Below the pieces are notes generated by a model. The model saw only the letters and a list, made by a program, of their open reading frames with translations, did not search any database and was not told where the DNA came from. A stretch of 64,000 nt of DNA, taken from Cheiracanthium punctorium. Lineage: Eukaryota > Arthropoda > Arachnida > Araneae > Cheiracanthiidae. Below, one piece after another: positions 1 through 10,631 of the stretch; position 1 is the stretch's first letter, and the number at the start of each line of letters is the position of its first letter. The stretch is taken from positions 1 to 64,000 of the forward strand of contig JAWZYV010013003.1 in NCBI GenBank assembly GCA_038373885.1, in the 5' to 3' direction. The position numbers and the translations under genes were made by a program.

Positions 1-1886
1 TAGTGAGAATAATTATGATTTTTTTATATTCCGAATTTCATGGACTATGCGTTACGCAGTATTCACTGTTCAATTCTTTATTGATTCTTCATTGATGTGG
101 TAAGTGTAAATGAACCTTTATGCAAATCTGTGAAGGTGTGTTTTGGAGAATCAAACATGAAAAAAAATTTTTGATAGTAAAAAATATTGGCCATGAAATG
201 TGACGCATTTTTAATATCCATTCCTACGAATGTGCATTTCTTTAAAAAATAGGAAGCAATGACGGTCTTTGTTGGAATAGTGCTTTTTTTTTCCCTTCTG
301 CTTTGCTTCCTAATGCATAGTTCCAATTAAGAAACTTAGTTCGAATTAAAATGTAAAATGTGAGAAATGTATGTTTAAAAACATTAAGAAAGTAAAAAAT
401 CTTCGAACTAATGAAGAATTTTGTATTTATTTTAATTTATGTTGCTGTGAATTATAAATATTTCCATTCGTTTTAAGCGCAGATATTTAGATGCTGATGG
501 AAGCAGACCTTTGTGTTGTCTGATGAGAAAATTTTTATTTGAAAACGGTACATTTAACATTTGTTTAAATTTTTACCAAAAAAAGAAAAACTTGACTTTT
601 TCTCAAGATATATTAATTTTATTATCAATAAAAAAAATACATTAATTGCTATTTTGATGATTCAAACTCTGGGTTAAATATAGTAAAAATCGGTAAAAAC
701 CGCTCAATAAAACAAGTTTATAAAAATAAAAATTGTTATTACATTTATCTAAATTATAATTTCCGTCAAAAAATACATAAATTGCTTTAGAAACTATAAC
801 AACAGTGTTTCTTTTATTCTTCGTAAGAGAAATTTAAACCATTTTTCAGTACTTTATGTTAATGAAACTCTTATTTTAATAATGGAAACGCATTGACGGA
901 ATATATTCCCAAGCAATTGCACCTTCACGTAACGTCTCTTCTAAAAGCTTCATTTAAATTTTAAATCCATAGATGTCATCAACCATTTGTTATTGTGTAT
1001 AGCGTTTCTTTATACTAGAATACCGAATCATTTTCTTCTGATAGTGACAGCCTTGGAAACGTTCTGTTTGTTCTGTGTGTAGTTTGGACTCTCTGGAAAA
1101 CGATCAAATCCCTTTTTAAGGTAAAGCTTTGTCATAGCTCCCCACCTTGTTCATCCTTGGCGACGAAAAAGAGGTGGTGCCAAATAAATAGTAAGATTAT
1201 GATACCTACAGATCGCCAATTTAATGTGATACGAAACGAAATGGCGCTTTCGGAAAAAAGAAGTGAAAAAAAGGATCGCCAAGGATGAGGTTAAAATAAC
1301 CAGTTTTGGTGTTGAAATCGTTAGTTTTCGAGCAGTGTAGTATGTATTTTAAATTTCTTAACTACTTTTGAAAGTTTTTATTTTATTTTATTTTATTTTG
1401 CTACTTAGATTTCTTTTCCTTTTTTAAAAAAAATTCATGTCAGAGTTGTGATTCAATGTTACACTTCTTATTATATATATATTTAAATATACCTGTTGAA
1501 GTATTCGTTTTGTAATTTATGTGTCTCGATGTAAATTATTCTTGTGAATAAATGCGTTTTTTTGGATACGTTTGCTATTTTGATTCATTGTGGATTGGCT
1601 ATATCTAACAGCGCTTGCATCACAAGGTTGATCCGAGATCCAATAAACTTAGCATATGACTTCTAAAACTGCAGTGGTTCCCGGTCTTTTCTTCCTTGCT
1701 TATCCCCTCTAAAACCCAAATAAATGGGCGAATTCTAGATGAATCCGTTGCGCAGTTGTACATGAGTGTATTATTTTCGCAAACACCCTCTTACGGCTCA
1801 CTAATCCTGGGGTTACATGAAACACCGAATGGAAACTGAAACTGTAAAGCAGGTATGGCCAGCCATTGGAAAGTTTCTGGCCAAAC
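1..1886. other. AT-rich sequence without recognised genes
   Basis: No coding potential is visible; the only ORF reported here is short and compositionally biased. There is a (TTTTA) run near 1378-1398. A 12-bp inverted match, catccttggcga (about 1153) with tcgccaaggatg (about 1275), may be the remains of a small inverted-repeat element. Confidence 0.5.
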
Positions 1887-2170
1887 TTAACCCATTTGTG
1901 CCTGGATATTTTTGCGACTTTCTTCGATTTTTACTGATAACAGAAATAATAGATAAATTTCTGACGTCAACTTCTTGAACAAGGGATGATTTCTTTTAAA
2001 ATCATTATGCATAAAAATCGAAATATCAACATCCTACTGGGTCATGTTAAAATATTTTGTAGAGTTGAGGCTCAATACTCATGAATAAAGGGTAGGAAAA
2101 ATAAATAACGTTTTCGACTAATAGCGAAAATGCCGTCCCAAAAAAGGGACGCTAGGCATAAATGGGTTAA
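1887..2170 (+). mobile_element. piggyBac-type MITE, copy 1
   Basis: A 284-bp element starts TTAACCCATTTGTGCC and ends GGCATAAATGGGTTAA, so it has TTAA at both ends followed by CCC...GGG. TTAA target duplication with CCC-starting termini is the known signature of piggyBac transposons, hence the class. There is no ORF, so it is non-autonomous. The same sequence occurs inverted at 4795-5070, differing mainly by single-base changes and homopolymer indels, which indicates recent spread relative to other repeats here. Confidence 0.85.
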
Positions 2171-2235
2171 GGATATTAGTGCAGTCGTGAATCTTAAAAT
2201 TAGGATTTATGTGGGATTCTGAATGGTTTATAGCG

Positions 2236-2262
2236 TTCCGCGGGCCGGGCCACAATCCGGCC
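2236..2262. repeat. GC-rich inverted repeat
   Basis: gcgggccgg pairs with ccggcccgc across a short gccacaat loop, giving a 9-bp GC-only stem in AT-rich surroundings. It is probably a remnant of a hAT-like terminal region; no partner end was found. Confidence 0.4.
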
Positions 2263-2416
2263 CGCTTACAAAACATCATTGTTTACAAAATGATAAAAAT
2301 CGAAGCTTTTGTGTGAGGAGTTCTGCCTTATGCCTTCCTCTAAATATTCTGTGTGTTTTCCAATGCGACTTAGATTGCAGATGCCAACTCTGCCTTATCA
2401 TAAGAATGCTAGGGGG

Positions 2417-2580
2417 TCTAATCTCGCATAGTCGGGTAACCGAACGTTCGGCTGTGTGACGTTACACGGAACTCATCCGAGGAGCATCAACCAACCAAAT
2501 TTCCCTGCAGGGTTCCGGTGACGTCAGTTTGACATCACGCAACCGAACCTTCGGATAACCGACTGTGCGAGATTCAGGCC
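2417..2580. mobile_element. palindromic MITE with 8-bp target duplication
   Basis: The two halves are imperfect reverse complements: aatctcgcatagtcgg then gtaaccgaacgttcgg on the left, and ccgaaccttcggataacc then gactgtgcgagatt on the right. The flanks are ctaggggg (2409-2416) and ctaggggt (2581-2588), matching at 7 of 8 bases. An 8-bp duplication points to the hAT or a similar superfamily. The whole unit can fold into a long hairpin, and the short ORFs across it are by-products. Confidence 0.7.
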
Positions 2581-2588
2581 CTAGGGGT

Positions 2589-3909
2589 TGAATTGCTGTT
2601 CCGAGCAATATTTTTAAAGTGAGCTTCAGTATAAATTGTCCATTAAGTATTACCAAATACTGGATATGTTTTTTTTTCCAAATTTGAAATAAGTGCTAGA
2701 ATGGTCTGATATCAACATAGTTTTTAGTTTAATTAAACTAAATAACTTCATAACAGGCATTTAGAACTCGTCAAAAAGTCCTTCGCCCACGCCAGGTTGC
2801 CCTCGTGCAGCTTTGCCTTAAAAAAAAACAAAAAAGATTTTCAGGAAGAAGAACCATGTGACATCGAATAATAAAAAACTGTGAAAAATAACACTATAAT
2901 GGTTACTTGAGCTACAGCTGTTTCGAGCAAAAACTTTTTGCTCATGGACAATCACCTGAAATCAGAAACGGGTAACTGAAAAGAAAGTAATTACTTTCTA
3001 TTCATTACTTCCCTTTTCTTTCACATATACTATCTTTCTTGGAGCCCCTTTTCCATTCTGGAGAAATCTGGATCTTTCTGGAGAAAAAAAAAAAAAAGTA
3101 ATATTCTTCCATTAAAATGCAACAAATATGAATCCTATGTTTAGACAAAGCTTGTTTCTAATTATAAAGAAGATACAAATTTATTTGCTTGAATTTAATG
3201 TGAAAATATGACATTACTATCCGGTCCCCGTAATATATGTAAGAGAAAACGGCAAGGAAATTTTGAAGTACAAGCTATACTAGTGCTGCCATCTATGATT
3301 TACTTATTGAAGTAATTCCTTTTTAACCGTGAATAATTTATTTTCACTTGCGTGACGTAGGGGATGCCATTGATTTTACCTTACAAAATGAGGTTCCTGA
3401 CCGGTGGAGCGGTATTAGTTAATTTTCCAGGGACAACGCTTAGTTCTTTCAAATCAGCACGGGAAAAATAAGTCCAAACACCACTTCAACCTGAAGAAAC
3501 GAAAATGACTTACGATGCTGAAGGGAAGGAACTGGCAGATAGGTTAGCAGGAAAGTTCTACCCTTCGTGCCTATGCTGAAGCAGCTGATGAAGGGCAGAG
3601 AGTTGTACCACCCCAAGAGATCGTCCTCAGGCATACCTTCTATTTAGGTGTGTCATTTTAGAAAGATTTTATTCATTTTTACCTTTCAACGCCAGTTTTT
3701 TAAAGTATCAGGTTGTAACGAAAGTTTTCCGCCATATCTGCCTGAAATACTAACTTCTAACTCCTTAGATAACTGTTTTTGAACTTTCGGTACCAAACCT
3801 GCACAGTGTCACATAATACAACAACAGTACTTAAATCTGCACTCATAATTCGTTGATATTATGTAGCTGACTTTTTGCAACACAACTGGAAGTAAATGAT
3901 GGTTCTAAT
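2589..3909. other. no gene seen; weak dispersed repeat near 3570-3715
   Basis: AT-rich sequence. The stretch around 3570-3715 (including gatgaagggc, taccacccc and acctttcaacgccagtt) is similar to 30670-30775 in the same orientation, which suggests an old dispersed repeat of unknown type. Nothing else is recognised. Confidence 0.4.
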
Positions 3910-4076
3910 CAGGGCCGGCCCAAGGGGGGTGCGAATGTAGGCGGTCGCCTAAGGCCCCGCGCTTATAGAGGCCTCGCTCCTGGTCCATTTTATTGCTATC
4001 TCATAAGACATGATGGAGAAGAGGCCCCGCTCTTGCGCTTCGCCTGGGGCCCCGCACGCCCCTCGGGCCGTCTCTG
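3910..4076. mobile_element. hAT-like MITE, GC-rich, CAGGGCCGGCCC termini
   Basis: The left end is CAGGGCCGGCCCAAGG and the right end is CCTCGGGCCGTCTCTG, an imperfect inverted pair. The direct repeat gttctaatc is present at 3902-3910 and 4076-4084, overlapping the terminal bases, consistent with a duplication of about 8 bp. CAG...CTG termini with 8-bp duplications are typical of hAT elements. The interior is GC-rich with repeated 'ggccccgc' blocks and is non-coding. Confidence 0.75.
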
Positions 4077-4129
4077 TTCTAATCCTCTAGAGTGATAGTT
4101 CTTTTTGAGACACCTTATACTTAATGATA

Positions 4130-4640
4130 ACTATATTTTTTACAGATTTCACAACACAGTGTTATAAAGTAACCCTCTTTCTTTCAAATGCCAAAAATCG
4201 TTTGACAAAATATGAGCAAATACGCCAACGAGAACTGTGTGCTGACGAAGTTTGCGGTGGCGGGAAACTTTCGTTACAACCTAATATATTTGTCAAATAT
4301 AACTCAGTTATTAAAATTATATTTTTTGATAAACTTTTAGAAAACCCCTGCATTTCGATCAGCGGAGGTTTGAAAATTTTTTAAGACCTTTACAAGCTAT
4401 ACTAAGAAGTGTAATAAGTGATAAAACTGCATAATATACGACAGTTTTAGAAAAAATTCTTAGAAATCGAAATTTTTGTAGAGTGTGTCACTCTTTGAAT
4501 TTCTTTTGCAGCACAACTGCACGTTTCAGCATTTTTTTCTGAAAATTCAATAAAGTGCACCTTTTTTTCATTTATTGCAGCGTGTTGTGCAGTTTATAAA
4601 GAAGATATGAAATTTTTCGAGTTTCTTCAGCAAATCGTTT
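4130..4640. repeat. diverged member of dispersed repeat family A
   Basis: The sequence from about 4385 (acaagctatac) through 4450 (agttttagaaaaaattctt) to 4640 follows the same order of blocks as the better-preserved copies at 27142-27540 and 52425-52816. Divergence is high. The overlapping 63-86 codon ORFs are not convincing genes. Confidence 0.5.
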
Positions 4641-4703
4641 ATTTTAATTTGGGAACCGAGATCGGGAGGCAGATATTTGTTTTTTCGGCATGTACCCTTA
4701 ACT

Positions 4704-5153
4704 CAGTGGCGTAGCCAAGGGGCGGGGGGGGTCCAGACCTCCTTTCAAAATGAGAGAGAGAGAGACAAGCGAAAATGTTTCTTATCCCAATTTTTTACCC
4801 ATTTATGCTAGTGTCCCTTTTTTAGGACGCATTTTCGCTAATAGTCGAAAACGTTATTTATTTTCCTAGCCTTTATTCACGAGTATTGAGCCCAACTCTA
4901 CAAAGTATTTTAACAGGACCAGTAGGATGTTGATATTTCGATTTTATGCATAATGATTTTAAAAGAAATCATCCCTTGTTCAAGAAGTGGACATCAGAAA
5001 TTTATCTATTATTTCTGTTATCAGTAAAATCGAAGAAAGTCGCAAAAATATCCAGGCACAAATGGGTTAAATTGATACGTATATTATGTCTAAGAGAAAA
5101 TTTGGACCCCCCCCTTCCTCCTCGTCCCTAAAGAAAATCCTGGTAAGCCACTG
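4704..5153. mobile_element. hAT-like MITE interrupted by a piggyBac-type MITE
   Basis: Termini are CAGTGGCGTAGCCAAGG (4704) and CCTGGTAAGCCACTG (ending 5153). A perfect 8-bp target duplication ccttaact flanks it (4696-4703 and 5154-5161), fitting hAT insertion. Removing the nested element at 4795-5070 leaves about 174 bp, the same size as the related complete MITE at 17835-18009. A GA microsatellite lies just inside the left end and C-rich tracts near the right end. Confidence 0.88.
4795..5070 (-). mobile_element. piggyBac-type MITE, copy 2 (nested)
   Basis: It is the inverted counterpart of 1887-2170, collinear over its whole length. The right end AATGGGTTAA is intact; at the left end TTAACCC has become TTACCC by loss of one A. 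It lies inside the hAT MITE 4704-5153 and is therefore younger than it. The 61-codon ORF crossing it is incidental. Confidence 0.85.
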
Positions 5154-5409
5154 CCTTAACTTGTCCAAAAAGGTCTGTCCTTCTTTAGTCTTTTGAAAAG
5201 TCTTTTCTGGTCTAGTAAGTCTTTTCAAAATATAAAGGCCCATGTTGCACAAATGCTGCGCCACGGCACATTATTCGATGAACCGAGCACGGAAGCAACG
5301 ACGTTTCGCGGTTCATGAGCAAATGCGATTGCGTTTGAAAGTGTATTGTAATCGGTGAGTTCCGCACGATTTATTATTTTTATAATTCTTTCTCATTTTC
5401 ACCATACAT

Positions 5410-5723
5410 CAGCCTTTCTAAACCTGTGGGGCGCAGAGCGTTTGCAGGGTGGGCGCGAGAAAAACCAAACAGCAAGTAGTGATGATTTTTTTTTTTTTTT
5501 ATCATCTTATTTATTCTCATTTTTACTCAAAAATATATCCATTTTCGCTTAAAATGTTCATTCAAACTTGACTGATAACATTATTTTATAGAAAATTCGA
5601 CTCAATGTTCATTGTTAAAGATTAAAAAACTGAATGTATGCTGAAAAATGTGAGGGGGGGGGGCGCCACCGCAAGTTAGCTTTGTTTGGGGGGGGGGCGA
5701 CGTTAAAAGATTGAGAACCGCTG
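5410..5723. mobile_element. hAT (Charlie-like) MITE
   Basis: The left end CAGCCTTTCTAAACC and the right end, which reads CAGCGGTTCTCAATC on the other strand, form an imperfect TIR. CAGNGGTTCTCAACC is the terminal motif known from hAT-Charlie type elements. The interior has G-rich blocks and a T-run at 5488-5501. No clean 8-bp duplication was found, so it is old or the end is slightly misplaced. Confidence 0.65.
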
Positions 5724-6094
5724 CTTTAAAGAATTTCGGTCCATAGAGCTTAATGTATTTCGAATCTTTTGGGCTGCCCTGAAGATAAACTATTCAGTAA
5801 ATTGGGATTGAAAGGGGAGGTGCTCAACTACATGTTACAACAATCCTAATTATAAAGTTTCAACATTCTACGACGAAGTTGTTTTTGAGATATGCAAATT
5901 ACATACATACGTACGTACAGACGGCGTGGAAAAACGTGGTCAAAATAGACTCGCCGTCGGTCAAAATGATTTGCAAACGCATTTATAGGAACGTGGATGC
6001 TAGCGCACGATGACATGCATCGAAAAAAATTCTAGAAAGTAAATTTAGAGGTAGTCAAAATCGGTTTTTTCGTCGAAATTTGGCCCCCAAAATT

Positions 6095-6125
6095 TTTCGC
6101 GACGTTAAAAGGTTGAGAACCGCTG
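6095..6125. mobile_element. solo right end of the Charlie-like hAT family
   Basis: gacgttaaaaggttgagaac followed by cgctg repeats the right terminus of 5410-5723 almost exactly. No matching left end was identified. The upstream stretch 5745-6090 includes a catacatacgtacgtac tract. This is a fragment. Confidence 0.55.
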
Positions 6126-6681
6126 CCATCCGATTAAGTTTATGTGGAGGATACTGGCTACTTATTTCAGTGCTATTTTTCCGAAATTTGACAGATCAAC
6201 TGAAATGGAGGGCTTTGAATTATAAGTTACTGTCAGTAGTATATAGTCATGGTGCAACGAAATCAAACCATATTAAAGATTAATAAAAAAAAACAAGTTC
6301 ATTATTTTGCTATCATTTTCGTAAAAGTGAAAAAAAAAAAGTTTTTATGACTGTGTTAATGATTGCAACATTTGCTTTGATTATTTATTTTAATTATATT
6401 TTAATTAATATTTAACTAGTAAAAAGAAATTATTTAAAAATTGACAGATTCTGAAAAAGTTTGCGACACTTTTTACAAAGCACTCACCTAATAAGAACGG
6501 ACGTATTTAAAAAATAGAAAAGAAAAAATAAACTTAATGTTTTAATTTGTACATTCAGTGTCAGGCTTTAAAAATATGTTACAATTATTTTTTAGCGTTA
6601 GTCTAGTAATAATAACATTATTACTTTGAAAATAATCAATAGGTTACCAGATCTTCATTGTGACGAAAAGGTTTTACAATA

Positions 6682-6920
6682 CTAACCCCTTGCGCATCGT
6701 GACGTACATGCGTACGTTTTTAAATTATCGTGTTCAAACCTAACGTACATGTATACGGCATTATTCTATTTCAGTACATTCACTGTAGTTATTCCTTGGT
6801 TATTACACACTGTATGAAAATTGTGGACACTGTTATGTAGTAGCTAACCGTACTACTGTAACATTTATTCAATTTTTTAATCTTTAATCATGAGATCAAC
6901 GTGGTGCGTAAAGGGCTATA
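6682..6920. mobile_element. possible CCCTT-ended MITE
   Basis: aaccccttgcgcatcgtg at the left corresponds to cgtggtgcgtaaagggct at the right as a degenerate inverted repeat about 238 bp apart. The CCC start resembles the TTAACCCTTT family at 62031-62570 and 22864-23004, but no clean TTAA is present. This is an inference from the ends only. Confidence 0.4.
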
Positions 6921-7623
6921 AATGGATCAAAAATCGATTTCAAATAAAAGAAAACATATATTTCAATCCATAGTCATATTGTTTATTTACAAACTCAACC
7001 ATTTTTTTTTTCTTTTAATCGTTAGATCATTATCCAATTATTGAACTTTATAACTTTAACTGGGTGATCAGTTCAAAAGTGTACCCTTAGGTTCATCTTA
7101 TGACCCTTAAATTGGATGGATGTTGAAACTATTCTAGCTCTGAAGTAAAACTGAACTTTGTTAAAGTGTGGAAAACAATTTCCAACACTGTTCTCCAACA
7201 CAATTGAATTCCATTTTTTTTTACGATATCATTCCATTATTAATTATTCCTGACCCAATTTGATTTTTTGTGTGGTGTTATCTCAAAGATAGGGCTTTCC
7301 AGAAAAGTCCTGCAAGCATCAATGAACTAAAGCTGATAAAATAACACCATAACTGAGTACATCTCATAACTGATGTACTCAGTTATGAGATGTCTCATAA
7401 CTGATAAAATAACACCAACAATCTTACGAAGTATAACACCCAAAAAACTGGGTTCGACGTGTTAATTTTTGCATTAAAAACAGTGAAGAACATTTTCAAC
7501 ATTTGCCCTAAGAATGATAATGTTAAAAATTTGAATTAAATTATGTTTTTAAAAAATAAAATATTCACAAGTTACATCCCAATAATTATATGTTAAAATG
7601 AATGAGCAAGTGTATTGAAAAGC
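6921..7623. other. no gene; local rearranged repeat near 7330-7420
   Basis: AT-rich. The phrase ctgataaaataacacca occurs twice (about 7332 and 7401) around the hairpin at 7351-7384, so a short local duplication and inversion has occurred. Nothing else is recognised. Confidence 0.5.
7351..7384. repeat. perfect hairpin, 13-bp stem
   Basis: aactgagtacatc (7351-7363) and gatgtactcagtt (7372-7384) are exact reverse complements around an 8-nt loop, tcataact. A direct repeat of the loop region follows. It is likely a small template-switch product. Confidence 0.8.
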
Positions 7624-7631
7624 AAAAAAAA
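7624..7631 (-). terminator. RNA polymerase III terminator of tRNA-Pro
   Basis: Eight consecutive T residues on the minus strand begin 8 nt after the tRNA discriminator base. A run of four or more T is the standard pol III stop signal, so this supports the tRNA as a live transcription unit. Confidence 0.85.
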
Positions 7632-7639
7632 TCCACATT

Positions 7640-7711
7640 GGGCTCGGCCGGGATTTGAACCCGGGACCTCTCGCACCCTAAGCGAGAATCATACCCCTAG
7701 ACCACCGAGCC
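7640..7711 (-). tRNA. tRNA-Pro (anticodon AGG)
   Basis: A 72-nt cloverleaf reads on the minus strand. The 7-bp acceptor stem pairs GGCTCGG (7711-7705) with CCGAGCC (7647-7641), with discriminator C at 7640. The anticodon stem CTCGC/GCGAG closes the loop TTAGGGT, which places anticodon AGG at 7679-7677 and so gives tRNA-Pro for CCU/CCN codons. The internal pol III promoter is intact: A box TGGTCTAGGGG (7704-7694) and B box GGTTCAAATCC (7661-7651). There is no intron and CCA is not encoded, as expected for a eukaryotic nuclear gene. A T8 run lies 8 nt past the 3' end. All stems are complementary, so it looks functional rather than a SINE-borne pseudogene. Confidence 0.96.
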
Positions 7712-8205
7712 GCGGTAGTGGATGTCTTATTTAGAAATAAATCCGGAGATGCAAGATTTCTTCCGATAGTTGTTTTTTTGTATCGCTTTCTGACTGAAAA
7801 AATTTTACTTTTTCGGTGAAATGCTTCTATATTCTTGACTATGAAATAATTGCAAATAAACGGAATTAGGAATGGCAGCGGTATTTAAATAAAATTTCCA
7901 TGCAAACGCAAAGCAAACATAATTTTTGACGACTCATGTCTCGAATGGTGTCATAGGGGCGGAGAGACACTCAATAAACTATTTCATTTAAATACTATAT
8001 TTTAATAGTTTCCGAAAATATTAAAACTGAAAAATGTAGTAATTTAACATGTTTATTAAGAGAACTAAAATTGGAAAACGGATACTTTATTTCTGAAGCT
8101 GAATTAAGACAAGTTTAACTGCAATATACTCATTAAATAGAAAAAATTATTAGTCATACACTGCTTTACTTTATTTGTTGCGTATAAATAAATGTAAACT
8201 AGCAA
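7712..8205. other. no gene seen upstream of the tRNA
   Basis: AT-rich sequence 5' of the minus-strand tRNA gene. Nothing coding and no recognisable element; arthropod tRNA genes need no specific upstream motif. Confidence 0.5.
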
Positions 8206-8362
8206 CATGGGTGTCGGCAGAATATTTTCCAGGGGGGGGGGGCAAAGACTACTTCAACATATGGTTACCATGTTGGAAAGAGCAAAAAAGCAAGGGAAAA
8301 CACTGCATACAAAAATCTAGGGGGGGCATTGCCCCCCTTGCCCTATGCTGCCGGCGCCCATG
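8206..8362. mobile_element. hAT-like MITE, CATGGGTGTCGGCAG termini
   Basis: A 157-bp element runs from CATGGGTGTCGGCAG to CTGCCGGCGCCCATG, a near-perfect inverted repeat. The flanks actagcaa (8198-8205) and cctagcaa (8363-8370) match at 7 of 8 bases, as for hAT. The interior has G-run and C-run mirror tracts. The 70-codon ORF across it is not a gene. Confidence 0.8.
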
Positions 8363-8370
8363 CCTAGCAA

Positions 8371-9315
8371 TTATTTTGTTTATGTAATTTTCAAAACTAC
8401 TAAGATACTTCAATATGTTCACTTAATTATTAAGTCTTTTACAGTAAATATATAAATGAATTATGTTGTAGCAATTATATTTATTTAAAACACATATAAA
8501 ATATGATGCGTATTAAAATTTTAGTTTTCGATCAAGGCTCAGGCTCATGTTTCATATGCCTTGCTTCAAAACACATTTATTTATGAATTTTACATTTTTA
8601 AAAAGCGATAACCCCTCCTTTTCAGAAAAATAAAAAGCTAAATTGAGCTTTGTTGTCACCCAGCTGTAAGAAACACATATCTGTTTTTAAAAATGCATAT
8701 TTTTCAGCATCGTTTTCTACGGCACAAGATAAATATAGAAACAAGATTTATTTTATTTTATTTTTTTTTTCCTTTTTCATTATAATTACAGTTTCGATTT
8801 CATACATACTGCTATAAACAAGTTACATAACAGCATTGTGTGTGCGGGTGATTGAAAGTACAAACAAAGCGTATCAGCGCGTTCATTTTATGTAAACAAG
8901 TGGCATAGTTGAGGTTTCGCTTGACAAATAGGTTTTAATAATGATGTTGTGATTCCTGTGTGAAATAATAATGTATCTTAGTTCGGTTTTGCTCGAGTCA
9001 TTTTAGATAAAGGATTAAAATAAAAGATAATTCACATTTAATTTCGGTTTTCGTCCAGTAATTTTAAATAAAGGAATAAAACTACAGGAGACTTTTTATT
9101 TTTGAAAATTCCCATTTTATATTTATTGAAAATTCCCTCATGAAGAATATACATTTGTAAGGCAAAAACTTCCTCATGGGCGGGGTTATGACCCCCCCCC
9201 CCAACCCCTGCCTTGACTACACCACTGTTCGGAGAGAATCCTGTTTCTCACCGGCTTCCTTGGCACTGAAATCTCTCAGATTCCGAATGGAATTGAAAAT
9301 TAGGATGCTTACAAA
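8371..9315. other. no gene; solo MITE end near 9207-9224
   Basis: AT-rich. At about 9207-9224 ccttgactacaccactg is the right terminus of a CAGTGGTGTAGTCAAGG-type element preceded by a C-run, but its left end is not evident. Confidence 0.45.
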
Positions 9316-9375
9316 CAGGGGCGGCCCTAGGGTAAGTTGTATTCTCTTTTTTTTTTTTTTTTTTTTTTTTTGGAT
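9316..9375. mobile_element. solo left end of a CAGGGGCGGCCC-type hAT element
   Basis: caggggcggccctagg at 9316 matches the class of termini seen at 3910. It is followed by a T-run (about 9348-9372). No right end was seen downstream, so the element is truncated. Confidence 0.5.
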
Positions 9376-10218
9376 AAAAGATAGTTTGTTTGTATATTAC
9401 AGGGACAGTGTTTTATTCGCGCGGTAAAAAAGTAGCCTATTTGTTAATCCAGGACTTTAACTGTCTTTATTCCAAATTTCCTCCAAATCCGTCAAACCAT
9501 TTCAGCGTGAAAGAGTAACAAACATGCATACAAACATTGACATGTATAATATTAGTAGGATTAAAGAATACAGCGTATACTATTGACCGATGAACAGGTA
9601 ACTTAATCTGGGATATGTGTATGAATAATCTCAGTATTTTAATATAACACGTGTGCTTGCTTATCTTCCCTTTCACAACAGTAAATTCCTTGGATATTAG
9701 CTTTGCCATCATTTTTTTTACTAACAACTCCAGTTGTAAAATGGTTGTGGGCTTCTAAAGACTTGCAGGCAAGCATTTTTCCACGTATCACAGAGCTGTA
9801 GCAAAAGCCAGATAATTTTACGTGTAAGTAATAATATCGAACCACATACCAATATTTTCCTTGTACGAATCATCAATATGCTGATCAATCCGTTCAATTT
9901 TGCCAATTTTATCAGCATAACACCTTTTTGCACTTCCATCCTAATTTGAATTCGTTTTTACAAAATTTAAATCATTAATATACCATCGCACAGTACAACT
10001 TCATAGGTTTGTTTGTACAAAGCTGTTGTCTGCTTTTCGAAACTAGGGTTGTCAGATACTAAAGTGCGACGTACGGTGGATAAACCCATAGTAATGACCT
10101 CCGACCGAATGTTTGTCCGTTTTATAATAAAAATATTTTTGTTTTCCTTGCAGAGAAAGGGTACTTTGGTATTTAGATGACAATTAAGCTCTAAACAACG
10201 AAAACCATTATTCATTAG

Positions 10219-10631
10219 CATAGGCGTACACAAGGAGAGGGCCATGGAGCTAACCCCCCTCCCCCCCCTTAAAGGTGGACTGTTAGAAGAAAAAATCTTT
10301 AAAAAATGAAAATTATCGGTAATGAATTTTAGAGTATTTTATTTTTAAAAATTGTCTTCAAATTATTTTTAAAATATTTTTTATCAAAAAAGACGCTGGT
10401 TTTTAAATAAATACTTACAGTTGCGACAAACACAGTTTTACTCAACTACAACGTCACTAAAACGATCAGATAATTATTTATGATTCTATAAGGAGCTACA
10501 CTGATAGTGAGATTCGGTTCTATGGGCAAGTCCAGTGGTTCAGAATATTTTGACGTTATAAGAGAGGTCACTATAGAGAAGTATTTGTAGCCCAGTCCCC
10601 CCTAAACTAAAATCCTGGGTACGCCACTGTT
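10219..10631 (-). mobile_element. MITE related to the 56728 element
   Basis: Left end aggcgtacacaaggagag and right end cctgggtacgccactg form an inverted pair. Read on the minus strand, the right terminus cagtggcgtacccaggattt continues into ttagtttagg exactly like the start of 56728. The interior matches that element up to aataatttgaagacaa, but without its threefold tandem. Non-coding. Confidence 0.75.
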
